Of a stretch of DNA of 64,000 bases, positions 1 through 9,603 are shown in pieces (the first letter of the stretch is position 1; every line of letters begins with the position of its first letter). The position numbers were made by a program, and so were the translations under genes. Location: positions 3,162,001 to 3,226,000 of the forward strand of contig NZ_JAUSUT010000001.1 in NCBI RefSeq assembly GCF_030814215.1, read 5' to 3'. Below the pieces are notes generated by a model. The model searched no databases, was not told the origin of the DNA, and was given only the letters and a program-made list of their open reading frames with translations. Source of the stretch: Amycolatopsis thermophila (GTDB lineage Bacteria > Actinomycetota > Actinomycetes > Mycobacteriales > Pseudonocardiaceae).

Positions 1-1
1 G

Positions 2-2833
2 CTGGCCGAGCAGTACGAGGCCGACGCGCAGCTGGCGGAGATGCTCACCAAGCTCGCCGGCGGCATCCCGGTCGAGGGCATGGAGGCCCTGATCCCGGTG
101 CTGTGCGAGGGCGAGCTGGAGCTGCTCACCGACGCCATGCCCGAGGGCACCCACGTCGTACTGGCCGACCCGGAGAAGATCCGCGCCCGCGCCGCCGACC
201 TGGTGCGCACCGGCCAGGAGTTCCTCGAGGCGTCCTGGATGTCCGCCGCAGGCGGCGGACAGGCGCCGATCGACCTGGGCGCCTCGGCCTACCGCAACCT
301 CGAAGAGGTCGCCAAGCACGCCGGCGAGACCGGCCGCCCGTGGTGGACGCTGTCTCAGCTGACCAGCGAGGACGCCGACGTCATCCAGGTCGGCATCGAG
401 TCCTCGCCGTCCTACCGGGGCGATCTGGAGCGGGCGGTCACCGACCTGCGCGCCCACCTGGCCGCGAACGGCACCGCCGTCCTGGTGGTCGCCGGGCACG
501 GCACCGCGTCGCGCGCCGTCGAACAGCTCTCCGCGGCCGGGATCTCCGCCACCCACGCCGCGGACGGTCTGCACGACCGGCCCGCGCCGGGCATCGTCAC
601 CGTCGTCTGCGGCGGGCTCGCCGAGGGGTTCGTCGCGCCCGGGCTGAGCCTGGTCGTCCTCACCGAGGCCGACCTGACCGGCCGCGGCGCCACCGCCGGG
701 TCCGCGACGCGGGACCTGGGCGCGAAGATGCCTTCGCGCCGCCGCAACGCGGTCGACCCGCTGGCGCTCAGGCCGGGCGACTACGTGGTGCACGACCAGC
801 ACGGCATCGGCCGGTTCGTGGAGATGGTGCAGCGCACCGTCGGCGGCGCGACCCGCGAGTACCTGGTGCTGGAGTACGCCTCGTCCAAGCGGGGCCACCC
901 GGGCGACCGGCTGTACGTGCCCAGCGACCAGCTCGACGAGGTGTCCCGTTACGTCGGGGGCGAGCTGCCCACGCTCAACAAGCTCGGCGGCTCGGACTGG
1001 AAGAACACCAAGGCCAAGGCGCGCAAGGCGGTCAAGGAGATCGCCGCGGAGCTGGTGCAGCTCTACGCCGCCCGGCAGGCCTCGCCCGGTCACCCGTTCG
1101 GCCCGGACACGCCGTGGCAGCGCGAGCTCGAGGACGCGTTCCCGTTCACCGAGACCAACGACCAGCTCGCCGCCATCGACGAGGTCAAGGCCGACATGGA
1201 GCGCGGCGTGCCGATGGACCGCGTCATCTGCGGTGACGTCGGCTACGGCAAGACCGAGATCGCCGTGCGCGCGGCGTTCAAGGCGGTCCAGGACGGCAAG
1301 CAGGTCGCGGTGCTGGTGCCCACCACGCTGCTGGCCCAGCAGCACCTCAACACGTTCAGCCAGCGCATGGCGTCGTTCCCGGTGACGATCAAGGGCCTGT
1401 CCCGGTTCACCGACAAGGCGGAGGCGGAGACGACGCTGGCCGGGCTCGCCGACGGCGAGGTCGACATCGTGATCGGCACGCACCGCCTGCTGCAGACCGG
1501 CATCCGCTACAAGGACCTCGGCCTGGTCATCGTCGACGAGGAGCAGCGGTTCGGCGTCGAGCACAAGGAACACATCAAGGCGCTGCGCACGCACGTCGAC
1601 GTGCTCACCATGTCGGCCACGCCGATCCCGCGGACGCTGGAGATGTCGCTGGCCGGGATCCGCGAGATGTCGACGATCCTGACCCCGCCGGAGGACCGGC
1701 ACCCGATCCTGACCTACGTCGGCGCGTACGACGACAAGCAGGTCGGCGCGGCGATCCGGCGCGAGCTGCTCCGCGACGGGCAGGTCTTCTACGTGCACAA
1801 CCGCGTCTCGTCGATCGAGAAGGCCGCGAAGCGGTTGCGCGAGCTGGTGCCGGAGGCGCGGGTGGTCACCGCGCACGGGCAGATGAACGAGGAGAAGCTC
1901 GAGAAGATCATCCAGGGTTTCTGGGAGCGCGAGTACGACGTGCTGGTCTGCACGACGATCGTGGAGACCGGCCTGGACATCTCGAACGCGAACACGCTGA
2001 TCGTCGAGCGCGGCGACCTGCTCGGCCTGGCGCAGCTGCACCAGCTGCGCGGGCGCGTCGGCCGCGGTCGCGAACGCGGCTACGCCTACTTCCTGTACCC
2101 GCCGGAGAGCCCGCTGACCGAGACCGCGCACGACCGGCTCGCGACCATCGCGCAGAACACCGAGCTGGGCGCGGGCATGGCGGTCGCGATGAAGGACCTG
2201 GAGATCCGCGGCGCGGGCAACATCCTCGGCGCCGAGCAGTCCGGGCACATCGCCGGTGTCGGCTTCGACCTCTACGTGCGCCTCGTCGGCGAGGCGGTGG
2301 ACGTGTTCCGCCGCAGCGCCGGTGACGCGCCCGCCGAGGAGGAGGAGCTGCGCGAGGTGCGGGTCGACCTGCCGATCGACGCGCACATCCCGCACGACTA
2401 CGTGCCCGGCGAGCGGCTGCGCCTGGAGGCCTACCGCAAGATCGCCGCCGCGGTGGACGAGGACGAGCTGCGCGGCGTCGAGGAGGAGCTGGTCGACCGC
2501 TACGGCCAGCCACCCGCCCCGGTGCGCCGGCTGCTGGCGGTGGCCCGGTTCCGGCACGTCTGCCGCGCCGCGGGTGTCACCGAGGTGGCCACGCAGGGCA
2601 ACAACATCCGGTTCGCGCCGCTGGAGCTGATGGACTCGCAGCTGGTGCGGCTCAAGCGGCTGTACCCGAAGGCCAACTACAAGGCCACGATGCGCACGGT
2701 GTCGCTGCCGAAGCCGACCGAGGGCCCGGCCGGCGGCCGGATGGGCGCGCCGCCGTTGCGCGACGACGCGCTGCTGGACTGGTGCACCAAGCTCCTGATC
2801 AACTTGACCAAGAAGCCCGCCCCCGTCGGCTGA
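2..2833 (+). CDS. mfd: Transcription-repair coupling factor Mfd (5' end outside window)
   Basis: Mfd removes RNA polymerase stalled at DNA lesions and recruits UvrA. The reading frame is already open at base 2, so the start lies upstream; about 943 residues are visible, against roughly 1150-1200 in family members. In order: a UvrB-like N-terminal remnant, the CarD-like RNA-polymerase interaction domain ([17 protein letters not shown], coded near 765-815), the RecG-type helicase with Walker [10 protein letters not shown] (near 1232) and DEEQ box (near 1537), and the C-terminal TRCF domain. It heads a co-oriented series running to mazG; the next gene starts 10 bp after its stop. Confidence 0.97.
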   Translation: MAEQYEADAQLAEMLTKLAGGIPVEGMEALIPVLCEGELELLTDAMPEGTHVVLADPEKIRARAADLVRTGQEFLEASWMSAAGGGQAPIDLGASAYRNLEEVAKHAGETGRPWWTLSQLTSEDADVIQVGIESSPSYRGDLERAVTDLRAHLAANGTAVLVVAGHGTASRAVEQLSAAGISATHAADGLHDRPAPGIVTVVCGGLAEGFVAPGLSLVVLTEADLTGRGATAGSATRDLGAKMPSRRRNAVDPLALRPGDYVVHDQHGIGRFVEMVQRTVGGATREYLVLEYASSKRGHPGDRLYVPSDQLDEVSRYVGGELPTLNKLGGSDWKNTKAKARKAVKEIAAELVQLYAARQASPGHPFGPDTPWQRELEDAFPFTETNDQLAAIDEVKADMERGVPMDRVICGDVGYGKTEIAVRAAFKAVQDGKQVAVLVPTTLLAQQHLNTFSQRMASFPVTIKGLSRFTDKAEAETTLAGLADGEVDIVIGTHRLLQTGIRYKDLGLVIVDEEQRFGVEHKEHIKALRTHVDVLTMSATPIPRTLEMSLAGIREMSTILTPPEDRHPILTYVGAYDDKQVGAAIRRELLRDGQVFYVHNRVSSIEKAAKRLRELVPEARVVTAHGQMNEEKLEKIIQGFWEREYDVLVCTTIVETGLDISNANTLIVERGDLLGLAQLHQLRGRVGRGRERGYAYFLYPPESPLTETAHDRLATIAQNTELGAGMAVAMKDLEIRGAGNILGAEQSGHIAGVGFDLYVRLVGEAVDVFRRSAGDAPAEEEELREVRVDLPIDAHIPHDYVPGERLRLEAYRKIAAAVDEDELRGVEEELVDRYGQPPAPVRRLLAVARFRHVCRAAGVTEVATQGNNIRFAPLELMDSQLVRLKRLYPKANYKATMRTVSLPKPTEGPAGGRMGAPPLRDDALLDWCTKLLINLTKKPAPVG

Positions 2834-2843
2834 GGAGATGCAG

Positions 2844-3128
2844 ATGGTCACCCGCAATGAAGAGAAGAGCCGCTACGAGATCTTCGTCGACGACAAGCTG
2901 GGCGGGTTCGCGGAGTACCGCGAGCGCGGCGACAACGTGATCTTCACGCACACCGAGATCGACGACGCGTTCTCCGGTCAGGGGCTCGGCTCGAAGCTCG
3001 CCTCCGCGGCGATCGCCGATGCGGTGGAGCGCGGCAAGACGATCGTGCCGCTGTGCCCGTTCATCGCGGCCTACCTGCGCAAGCACCCCGAGCACGACGC
3101 GCACGTGCGCTGGCCGAAGGGCGACTGA
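2844..3128 (+). CDS. Small GNAT-type N-acetyltransferase (YjdJ-like)
   Basis: This 94-residue protein looks like a minimal GNAT fold of the YjdJ type: a short beta-rich N-terminus, the acetyl-CoA loop SGQGLGSKLASAA, and the C-terminal signature PLCPFIAAYLRKHPE. The substrate is unknown. An ATG at 2838 abuts the ribosome site GAGGAG (2832-2837) with no spacing, so I chose the ATG at 2844, which has six bases of spacing. The Shine-Dalgarno overlaps the mfd stop codon, so the two are probably translationally coupled. Confidence 0.85.
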   Translation: MVTRNEEKSRYEIFVDDKLGGFAEYRERGDNVIFTHTEIDDAFSGQGLGSKLASAAIADAVERGKTIVPLCPFIAAYLRKHPEHDAHVRWPKGD

Positions 3129-3186
3129 TTTTTCCGGCCGCGTTCCCTTCGCCCGGTCGGGCGGATGTGAGAGGGTACGGGTTGTG

Positions 3187-4176
3187 ATGCGGATCATGGG
3201 TCGCTCCCGGTCGCTGCTCGTCGCGCTCACCGGCTGTCTCGTGCTCGCCGGCTGCGGGTCCGGGCCGAGCCAGGTGGGTGCGGCGGTCATCTCCGGCGAC
3301 CGCGTGACCACGGTGGACCAGGTGCAGGACCTGCTCGACAAGGCCGTGCGGGAACAGCCCGCCGCGCAACAGCTGTCCCAGCAGCGCAAGCTCGATCTGC
3401 TCGGGCGCGAACTGGTGCGGCAGCTGGTGATCCACGACGCGATCGTCCGGGCCGCTCAGCGGGAGGGGCTGGTCGCGGACCCGCAGCTGCTGGAGCAGAC
3501 CCTGGCCAACGACCCGCTGGCCAGCCCGGTGCCGACGACGGCCACCGACCCTTCGCAGCTGGCGCAGCAGGTCGCCAACCGGGTGCGCGACCACCGCGAG
3601 GTGATCACCGACAGCCTGCTGCTGCAGGCGCTCGGGCAGAAGTACGTCGACCGCCTGTCCGTCACCTTCGACTACACCTCGGTGGTGTCCGACGACGGCA
3701 GCGCCCAGCCGGTCGACCGGCGCGAGAAGGCGATCGCCAAGGCCGAGCAGATGGCCGCGAGCCCGGCGGCCGCCGCCGAGGTCATCCGGGCCGACGCGGC
3801 CGCGGGGCAGCAGACGAGCGTCGGCGAGAGCGTGCCGGCCGCGCAGGCGCCCGCACTGGCCACGATGGTCCTGTTCGGGGTCGAGCCGGGCACGGTGGTG
3901 GCGTTCCAGCCGAGCCAGGAGCAGGAGGTGTGGATCGTCGCGATCGTGCGGCAGCGCGATCTGACCACGCCCGCCGTCACCGATCAGGCCGCGCAGCCGA
4001 CGGGTCTGCAGCTCGCCGGGATCGGTCAGCGGCTGCTCCAGCCCGACATCGACCAGGCCGGCGTTCGGGTCAACCCGCGCTACGGCGTGTGGGATCCTGT
4101 GGCCATGAACCTCGCTCCGAGCAGCGCCGAGACCGCCGGTGTCGTGCTGCCGGTGAAGGGCGCCGCGCAGCCGTGA
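3187..4176 (+). CDS. Lipoprotein with SurA-like N-terminal chaperone domain
   Basis: A predicted exported lipoprotein of about 329 residues. A basic stretch and hydrophobic segment end in the lipobox LAGC. The following region (SQQRKLDLLGRELVRQLVIHDAIV) reads like the helical SurA N-terminal chaperone domain. No parvulin peptidyl-prolyl isomerase domain is evident, so a folding or holdase role outside the membrane is inferred. GTG 3184 and ATG 3187 are both possible behind GAGGG (3171-3175). The stop overlaps the mazG start (GTGA), showing coupling. Confidence 0.75.
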   Translation: MRIMGRSRSLLVALTGCLVLAGCGSGPSQVGAAVISGDRVTTVDQVQDLLDKAVREQPAAQQLSQQRKLDLLGRELVRQLVIHDAIVRAAQREGLVADPQLLEQTLANDPLASPVPTTATDPSQLAQQVANRVRDHREVITDSLLLQALGQKYVDRLSVTFDYTSVVSDDGSAQPVDRREKAIAKAEQMAASPAAAAEVIRADAAAGQQTSVGESVPAAQAPALATMVLFGVEPGTVVAFQPSQEQEVWIVAIVRQRDLTTPAVTDQAAQPTGLQLAGIGQRLLQPDIDQAGVRVNPRYGVWDPVAMNLAPSSAETAGVVLPVKGAAQP

Positions 4177-5126
4177 CGGTCGTGCTCCTGCCCTTCCCGG
4201 ACGCCGGGATCCCGCCGGCCGCCGTGCCGTTCCTGCGTGGCGCCCACGCGGTCTACGCGTCGGGCATCGACAGCGAGCTGGCCGATCTGCTGGGCGCGAA
4301 ACCGGCGCCGGAGGACCTGGCCGGGGAAACCGGGCCGGTCGTGCTGTTCGCGGCGGACGCGGCGGATCCCGCGGTGGCGGCCATGGTGCGGGCCGGGTCG
4401 CGGGTGATCGCGCAGCCGGCCGGGGCGGGCCTGGTCGAGGCGGCGCAGGTGATGGACCGGTTGCGTTCCCCGGGCGGCTGCCCGTGGGACGCCGAGCAGA
4501 CGCACGACTCGCTGCGGCAGTACCTGGTCGAGGAGACTTACGAGCTGCTGGAGGCCATCGAGGAGGGCGACCGGGCCGCGCTGCGCGAGGAGCTCGGCGA
4601 CGTGCTGCTCCAGGTGCTCTTCCACGCGCGGGTGGCCGCCGAGGACGACGGCGACCCGTTCGACATCGACGTGGTGGCCTCCGCACTGGTGGCCAAGCTG
4701 GTCGGACGGCACCCGCACATCTTCAGCGACGCCGAGCGCGTGCACACCGCCGCGCACCAGCAGGTGCGGTGGGAGGAGCTGAAGCAGGCCGAGAAGCAGC
4801 GTGAGTCCAGTGTGGACGGTGTCGCGCTCGGGCAGCCCGCGGTGGCGCTGGCCGGGAAGCTGGGGCAGCGCACGAAGCGGGCCGGACTGCCCGCCGACCT
4901 GTTCCCGGCCGGGGATTCCGCGGCGGAGCAGTTGTTCCGGCTGGCCGCCGAGGCGCGGCGGAACGGGATCGACCCCGAGGGCGAGCTGCGCGCAGTCGCG
5001 AAGCGGTTCGCGGCCGACGTGCGGGCGGCGGAGAAGTCGGCCCGCGCCGCCGGGCTGGACCCGGCGGACCTGGACGCCCGCGCCTGGCGCGAGCACTGGC
5101 CCCAGCAGAGCAGCGATTCGCCCTAG
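4173..5126 (+). CDS. mazG: Nucleoside triphosphate pyrophosphohydrolase MazG
   Basis: MazG hydrolyses non-canonical or excess NTPs to NMP and pyrophosphate. The 317-residue protein has an N-terminal extension of about 95 residues, then the MazG domain with metal-binding EETYELLEAIEEGD and EELGDVLLQVLFHAR, similar in size to mycobacterial MazG. The GTG start overlaps the stop of the upstream lipoprotein gene. The last roughly 35 codons, including the stop, form the first unit of the tandem array that fills the gap to efeB; the C-terminal tail after WREHW may therefore have been reshaped by the repeat. Confidence 0.95.
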   Translation: MTVVLLPFPDAGIPPAAVPFLRGAHAVYASGIDSELADLLGAKPAPEDLAGETGPVVLFAADAADPAVAAMVRAGSRVIAQPAGAGLVEAAQVMDRLRSPGGCPWDAEQTHDSLRQYLVEETYELLEAIEEGDRAALREELGDVLLQVLFHARVAAEDDGDPFDIDVVASALVAKLVGRHPHIFSDAERVHTAAHQQVRWEELKQAEKQRESSVDGVALGQPAVALAGKLGQRTKRAGLPADLFPAGDSAAEQLFRLAAEARRNGIDPEGELRAVAKRFAADVRAAEKSARAAGLDPADLDARAWREHWPQQSSDSP

Positions 5127-5489
5127 TAGCCGGTCTGGCTGAGGTGCCGGGTGGCGCGGAAGTCGGCCCGCGGCGCGGGGGCTGGATCTGGTGGCTCTGG
5201 GCGCTGGTGCATAGCACTGGCTGCGCAGTGTCCTCAGCCGAACAGCGTCTCGCCCTAGTAGCCGGTCTGGCTGAGGTGCCGGGCGGCGGAGCGGTCCGCC
5301 CGTGCCGCGGGGCTGGACCCGGCAGGCCTGGACGTTCGCACCTGGTGCGAGCACTGGCCCCCGCCGAGCAGCGATTCGCCCCAGTAGCCGGGTGGGGGTG
5401 GATCGGGTGGGCCTGGACGCTCGTGCCTGGCGTGCGCACTGACCTCAGCCGAACAGCGTCTCGCCCCAGTAGCCCGTCTCGTTGACGCC
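5021..5489. repeat. Tandem array made of mazG and efeB 3' ends
   Basis: Four units run head to tail through the convergent mazG-efeB junction. Each unit has a mazG-3'-like half (gctggacccggcggacctgg type) followed by an efeB-3'-like half (cagcgtctcgcccYAGTAGCC type). The YAGTAGCC anchors lie at 5124, 5256, 5382 and 5467, giving steps of 132, 126 and 85 bp. The first unit is the true end of mazG and the last the true end of efeB. Bases 5119-5151 and 5251-5283 are identical over 33 bp. Unit joints fall at CCGGGYGGCG, matching sequence inside both genes. This accounts for the 318 bp without a gene. Confidence 0.85.
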
Positions 5490-6692
5490 CGGCGGCACCG
5501 CGAACAGTGCCGAACCCGTGTGCTCGATGTACTCCATCATGGCGTCCTTAGCCGACAACGCCTTCTGCATCGGGACGAACTGGGTGCGCGGGTCGCGGTT
5601 GAAGCACAGGAAGAACAGCCCCGCCTCCAGGTGCCCGAGCCCGTCCGACCCGTCCACGAAGTTGTAGCCCCGCCGCAGGATCCGCACGCCGTTGAGGTTC
5701 TCGGCGGACGCCAGCCGGATGTGGGCGTCGGCCGGGATGAGGGGCCGTCCGCCGGCGCCGCCGACGTGCAGGTCGACCGGGTCGAACTCGGCGGCCTGGC
5801 CGAGCGGCGCCCCGGTGCCCTTCGTGCGGCCGACGACCTGCTCCTGCTCGTCCAGCGAGGTGCGGTCCCACGTCTCGATGTGCATGCGGATCCGCCGCGC
5901 CACCAGGTAGCTGCCGCCGGCCAGCCAGTCCGGTCCGTCGCCGGGCGCGACCCACACGTGCTGCGCCAGTGCGTCGGTGTCCTCGGCCTTGAGGTTGTTC
6001 GTGCCGTCCTTGAAGCCGAACAGGTTCCGGGGCGTCACCTGCGTCCGGGACGTCGAGGCGCTGCGCCCGAACCCGAGCTGCGACCAGCGCACCTCCGTCG
6101 TGCCGAACCCGATCCGCACCAGGTTGCGCACCGCGTGCACCGCCACCTGCGGGTCGTTCGCACACGCCTGGATGCACAGGTCGCCACCGCTTCGGGCCGG
6201 GTCGAGGTTGTCCTTGGGGAACGCCGGCAGCTCGGCCAGGGCCTCCGGGCGCTTGCCCGCGAGCCCGAACCGGTCGTCGAACAGCGACGGGCCGAAGCCG
6301 ATCGTCAGCGTCAGCGACGCGGCTGGCAGGTCGAGCGCCTCACCGGTGTCGCCGGGCGGGGCGGCACCGGCGCCGCCCACCGCGCCGTTCGCGACGACCT
6401 CGTGGCCGCCGGTCATGCGCCGCGCCGCGTCGGTCCACTTCCGCAGCAGCGAGATCAGCTTCGCCCGGTCCTTCGTCGTCACGTCGAGCGCGGCGAAGTG
6501 CAGGTGCTCCTGAGCGGGCGTGACGATGCCGGCCTGGTGCTCGCCGTGGAACGGCACGATGTCCGTGGTGGCCGAGGCCTCCGGGGCGGACAGGGCGTGG
6601 TCGATCCCGGCACCGGCCGCCGCGCCGGCTCCGGCGAGGACGACGCCGGCACCGGTGATGCCGAACAGCCGGCGCCGGGACACCTGGGTCAT
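5445..6692 (-). CDS. efeB: Dye-decolourising peroxidase EfeB, Tat-exported
   Basis: EfeB is the haem peroxidase of the EfeUOB iron importer. It has a twin-arginine signal (SRRRLFG followed by a hydrophobic A/G-rich stretch) and is probably folded with haem before export. The DyP GxxDG motif is visible as GFKDGTNN, with haem-pocket features such as HLEAGLFFLCFNRDPRTQF towards the C-terminus. It is 415 residues, normal for the family. The ATG overlaps the efeO stop by ATGA, and it is the last gene of a three-gene minus-strand operon. Its final codons sit in the last unit of the array shared with mazG. Confidence 0.95.
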   Translation of the reverse strand: MTQVSRRRLFGITGAGVVLAGAGAAAGAGIDHALSAPEASATTDIVPFHGEHQAGIVTPAQEHLHFAALDVTTKDRAKLISLLRKWTDAARRMTGGHEVVANGAVGGAGAAPPGDTGEALDLPAASLTLTIGFGPSLFDDRFGLAGKRPEALAELPAFPKDNLDPARSGGDLCIQACANDPQVAVHAVRNLVRIGFGTTEVRWSQLGFGRSASTSRTQVTPRNLFGFKDGTNNLKAEDTDALAQHVWVAPGDGPDWLAGGSYLVARRIRMHIETWDRTSLDEQEQVVGRTKGTGAPLGQAAEFDPVDLHVGGAGGRPLIPADAHIRLASAENLNGVRILRRGYNFVDGSDGLGHLEAGLFFLCFNRDPRTQFVPMQKALSAKDAMMEYIEHTGSALFAVPPGVNETGYWGETLFG

Positions 6693-7822
6693 TGCGCGAC
6701 GACCTCCGCGACCTTGCTCAGCGGCTCGCTCAGCGCGTCGACTGCCGAGGCGAACTGCCGGACCTGCTCCTGGGTGAGTTCGGTGTAGTACTTGAACCCG
6801 TCACCGGCCCGCTCGGCGTCCAGCAGCGTCTGCACGTTCTTGAACTCGGTGTCCACTTGGGACACCAGCTGCGGGTCGCGCTCCTGCAGGACCGGCCGCA
6901 GCGCCTGGATCGCGGCCTCGGAGCCGTCCAGGTTGGCCTGGAAGTCCCACAGGTCGGTGTGCGAGAAGGTCTCCTCCTCGCCGGTGATCTTGCCGGTGGC
7001 GACCTCGTCGAGCAGTCCCTTGGCGCCGTTGGCCAGGTCGAGCGCGGACAGCTGGATCGCCTTGGCCTGGGCCACCAGCGTGGTGACGTCGGCGACGAGC
7101 TTGTCGGCGATCTGGGCGCTGTCGGCCTGCAGGCCGGTGGACCACAGGTCCTTCTCGAGCCGGTGGAAGCCGGTGAACTGCTGGCCCTCCTCGAGGTCGG
7201 CCTCGCGCACGTCGATGGCCGGGTCGAGGTCGCCGAACTTCTCCGCGACCGGCTCGATGCGCTCGTAGTACACGCGGGTGGGGGCGTAGCGGGCCTTGGC
7301 GTCCTCGACGTTGCCGGACTTGACCGCGTCGGCGAACTTCCGGGTCTCGGTGAGCAGCGCGTCGCTCTGGCTGGCCACGTAGGTGGAGTAGCTCCTGGTG
7401 GCGTCGGCCAGCTTCGTGTTGGCGTCGGCCTGCCGGGTCGCGCCGCCGGTGACGGTGAAGGCGGCCCGGATGCCGTCGCCCGTCATGCCGGGCTTGCACG
7501 CCGTCTGGTAGGTGCCCGCGTCGGGGACCTCGATGGTCAGCTTGCGGGTCAGGCCGGGCGCGATGTTCTCGACCTCGCCCATGATCCGGTCGCCCTCGGC
7601 GTAGAGGTAGAACTCGGTGACCTTGGTGCCCTTGTTGGTCACCTCGAACGTCAGGTTGCCGGCGTTCGCGGTGGTCGTCGAGACGGCGCAACCGGTGTCG
7701 GTGGCCTCGACGGTGATGGGGCCGCCGTCCGCCGCGGTCTTCTGGTCACCGCCCGAGCACGCGGACAGGACGAGCAGCGCGGCGGATCCCGCGATGGCGA
7801 AGGGGGTCTTGCGCAAAGTCAC
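6689..7822 (-). CDS. efeO: EfeO: iron-uptake lipoprotein, cupredoxin plus imelysin (M75) domain
   Basis: EfeO binds and probably oxidises or passes ferrous iron to the permease EfeU. It has a signal peptide with lipobox-like VLSACSG, an N-terminal cupredoxin domain (about residues 40-135) and a C-terminal imelysin/M75 domain with the HxxE motif in TGFHRLEKDLW. The GTG at 7822 overlaps both the efeU stop (GTGA) and the Shine-Dalgarno AAGGAG. The TTG at 7816 has better spacing (5 bases) and may be the true start, two codons later. It lies between efeU and efeB in one operon. Confidence 0.95.
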   Translation of the reverse strand: MTLRKTPFAIAGSAALLVLSACSGGDQKTAADGGPITVEATDTGCAVSTTTANAGNLTFEVTNKGTKVTEFYLYAEGDRIMGEVENIAPGLTRKLTIEVPDAGTYQTACKPGMTGDGIRAAFTVTGGATRQADANTKLADATRSYSTYVASQSDALLTETRKFADAVKSGNVEDAKARYAPTRVYYERIEPVAEKFGDLDPAIDVREADLEEGQQFTGFHRLEKDLWSTGLQADSAQIADKLVADVTTLVAQAKAIQLSALDLANGAKGLLDEVATGKITGEEETFSHTDLWDFQANLDGSEAAIQALRPVLQERDPQLVSQVDTEFKNVQTLLDAERAGDGFKYYTELTQEQVRQFASAVDALSEPLSKVAEVVAQ

Positions 7823-8658
7823 TCCTTGGAACCGGCCACCGCGGGGGTGGTCTTGGCGGCGGGCCGCCGCAGGAACAGGGGCAGGACGATCGCGACGTAG
7901 GCGACCCAGGCGATCGCCTGGAGGACGGTCGTTTGCTGGGAGTAGTTGAAGATGCCCTTGAGCAGCGCGCCGTACCACGAGGTTTCCGGGACGGCGGCGG
8001 ACGCGTCGAAGGCGAGGGTGGTCAGCCCGGGCAGGAAGCCCGCCTCCTGCAGGTCGTGCAGGCCGTAGCCGAGGACACCGGCGGCGACGAACACCAGCAG
8101 GACGCCGGTGATCGTGAAGAACTTGCCGAGGTCGAAGCGGATGGCGCCGCGGTAGAGGGCGTAGGCGATGGCGACCGCGATGGCGATGCCGACGGCGAAC
8201 CCGATCAGGGGCTGCGTGGTGCCGCCCTGCGCGGTCTGCACGGCCGCGTAGAAGAAGACCGCCGTCTCCAGCCCCTCCCGGCCGACGGCGAGGAACGACA
8301 GGAGCAGGACCGCGAGCGGGCCGACGGCGAGCGCGTCGTCCATCTTGCCGCGCAGCTCGGCGGCGATGCTCTTCGACGCCTTGCGCATCCAGAAGATCAT
8401 CGCGGTGACGAACCCGACGGCGACGATCGACAGGCTGCCGCCGAGCAGCTCCTGCTGTTCGAACGACAGCTGGGCCGTGGTGTAGGTCAGGACCGCGCCG
8501 ACGGCGACCGACAGCAGCACCGCGGCGGCGATCCCCGGCCACACCCAGCGCAGTGCGGCACGCCGGTCGGTCTTCACGAGGAACGCGACCAGGATGCTCA
8601 CGACGAGGGCGGCCTCCAGGCCCTCACGGAGCCCGATGAGCAGGCTCGAGAACAACAC
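7819..8658 (-). CDS. efeU: EfeU: ferrous-iron permease (FTR1/ILT family)
   Basis: A 279-residue polytopic membrane protein of the oxidase-dependent iron transporter family. Two REGLE iron-binding motifs are present, LREGLEAAL near the N-terminus and GREGLETAVF in the middle, on transmembrane helices. The start is a GTG behind a strong AAGGAGG with six bases of spacing. It is the first gene of efeUOB; an iron box lies 36 bp upstream of the start codon, so the operon should be induced when iron is scarce. Confidence 0.96.
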   Translation of the reverse strand: MLFSSLLIGLREGLEAALVVSILVAFLVKTDRRAALRWVWPGIAAAVLLSVAVGAVLTYTTAQLSFEQQELLGGSLSIVAVGFVTAMIFWMRKASKSIAAELRGKMDDALAVGPLAVLLLSFLAVGREGLETAVFFYAAVQTAQGGTTQPLIGFAVGIAIAVAIAYALYRGAIRFDLGKFFTITGVLLVFVAAGVLGYGLHDLQEAGFLPGLTTLAFDASAAVPETSWYGALLKGIFNYSQQTTVLQAIAWVAYVAIVLPLFLRRPAAKTTPAVAGSKE

Positions 8659-8693
8659 GGGGCGCCTCCTTGAGCGGACGGGTCGGATTAGGT

Positions 8694-8712
8694 TTAGGTA
8701 AGGCTCACCTGA
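8694..8712 (-). promoter_or_regulatory. IdeR/DmdR (DtxR-family) iron box for efeUOB
   Basis: TTAGGTAAGGCTCACCTGA is a 19-bp near-palindrome that, from memory, matches about 16 of 19 positions of the actinobacterial IdeR/DmdR consensus. It lies in the 200-bp divergent region between efeU and the exported protein at 8860, close enough to efeU to cover its promoter. Iron-loaded repressor binding here would shut off the importer. Confidence 0.8.
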
Positions 8713-8859
8713 AAGTCCAGGTCGGTCCTCGCGAGTTGAACGCGGTAACCTCGCAAACCGGACATCGCCTTCGGTGTTTGTGCAGCTAGGAGCGGTGGGA
8801 ACGGGTCGATAACGAAGTTGTGTGATCCGTCTCGTAGCGGGGCCGGATAACCTGTTCGG

Positions 8860-9525
8860 GTGGCAGAACCCACTCGGCCGGGGGAGGCGCGGATCCGGCG
8901 GTTTTCGCTGCGGTTGCTCGTCGGGGCGGCTGTGGCCGGCACCGGGCTCGTGCTCATCCTGACCATCGGCGTGACCCGTCCGGGCGAGGAGCCGGCGGTG
9001 TCCCCGCCCGCCGCCGCCGCGCGGACCGTGGAACCCCCGCCCGCCGCGACGGCCCCGCCGCCCGGCCGGGCGGCGCCGGAGGACCGGCCGCGGGAGTCGG
9101 ACCTCGCGGCGCTCGACGCCTGGTCGAACGAGGTGGCCTCGGCGACGAAGCTGCCGGCCCGCCTGCTGGCCGGCTACGGCCGGGCGGAGATGTGGATGCG
9201 CGCCGAGTGGTCCGGCTGCCACCTGTCGTGGGCGACGCTGGCCGCGATCGGCCAGGCGGAGGCGGTCGGCACGGGGCCCCTGCCGGTGCCGGAGGAGATC
9301 TGGAAGCAGTGGGCGGCCCGCGCCGGCGGCGACGGCAAACCACCGGACCCCGCCGACGTCGACGACGCGGCCCTGACCGTGGCGAGGTCCCTGTGCTCGA
9401 CCGGCGCCGACCTCGCCACTGCGCAGGGCTGGTGGGGCGCGATCCTCGGCACCCCGGCCCTGGCGCCGCAGGCGCGCCTGATCTTCGACACGGCCACCAC
9501 GCTCGCCGCGGCCGCGCCGCGCTAG
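8860..9525 (+). CDS. Membrane-anchored protein with a degenerate transglycosylase-like domain (LpqU position)
   Basis: A 221-residue protein: a short basic N-terminus, one membrane segment (about residues 22-40), a Pro/Ala-rich linker to about 75, and an extracytoplasmic domain. The segment CHLSWATLAAIGQAEA (about 119-134) lines up with CHIDWALIASIGRIES of the lytic transglycosylase at 13136, including the Glu, but the rest of the SLT core is short and weak. It sits between mazG and eno, where mycobacteria carry the transglycosylase lipoprotein LpqU, so a diverged wall enzyme or binding protein is inferred. GTG start. Confidence 0.6.
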   Translation: MAEPTRPGEARIRRFSLRLLVGAAVAGTGLVLILTIGVTRPGEEPAVSPPAAAARTVEPPPAATAPPPGRAAPEDRPRESDLAALDAWSNEVASATKLPARLLAGYGRAEMWMRAEWSGCHLSWATLAAIGQAEAVGTGPLPVPEEIWKQWAARAGGDGKPPDPADVDDAALTVARSLCSTGADLATAQGWWGAILGTPALAPQARLIFDTATTLAAAAPR

Positions 9526-9603
9526 GCCCGGCCGAGCCAGGTGGTCATCCCGTCGCCGGGCACCGCAACGATCACAAGACAGCGGTGGGCCCGGCCGGGC
9601 AGC

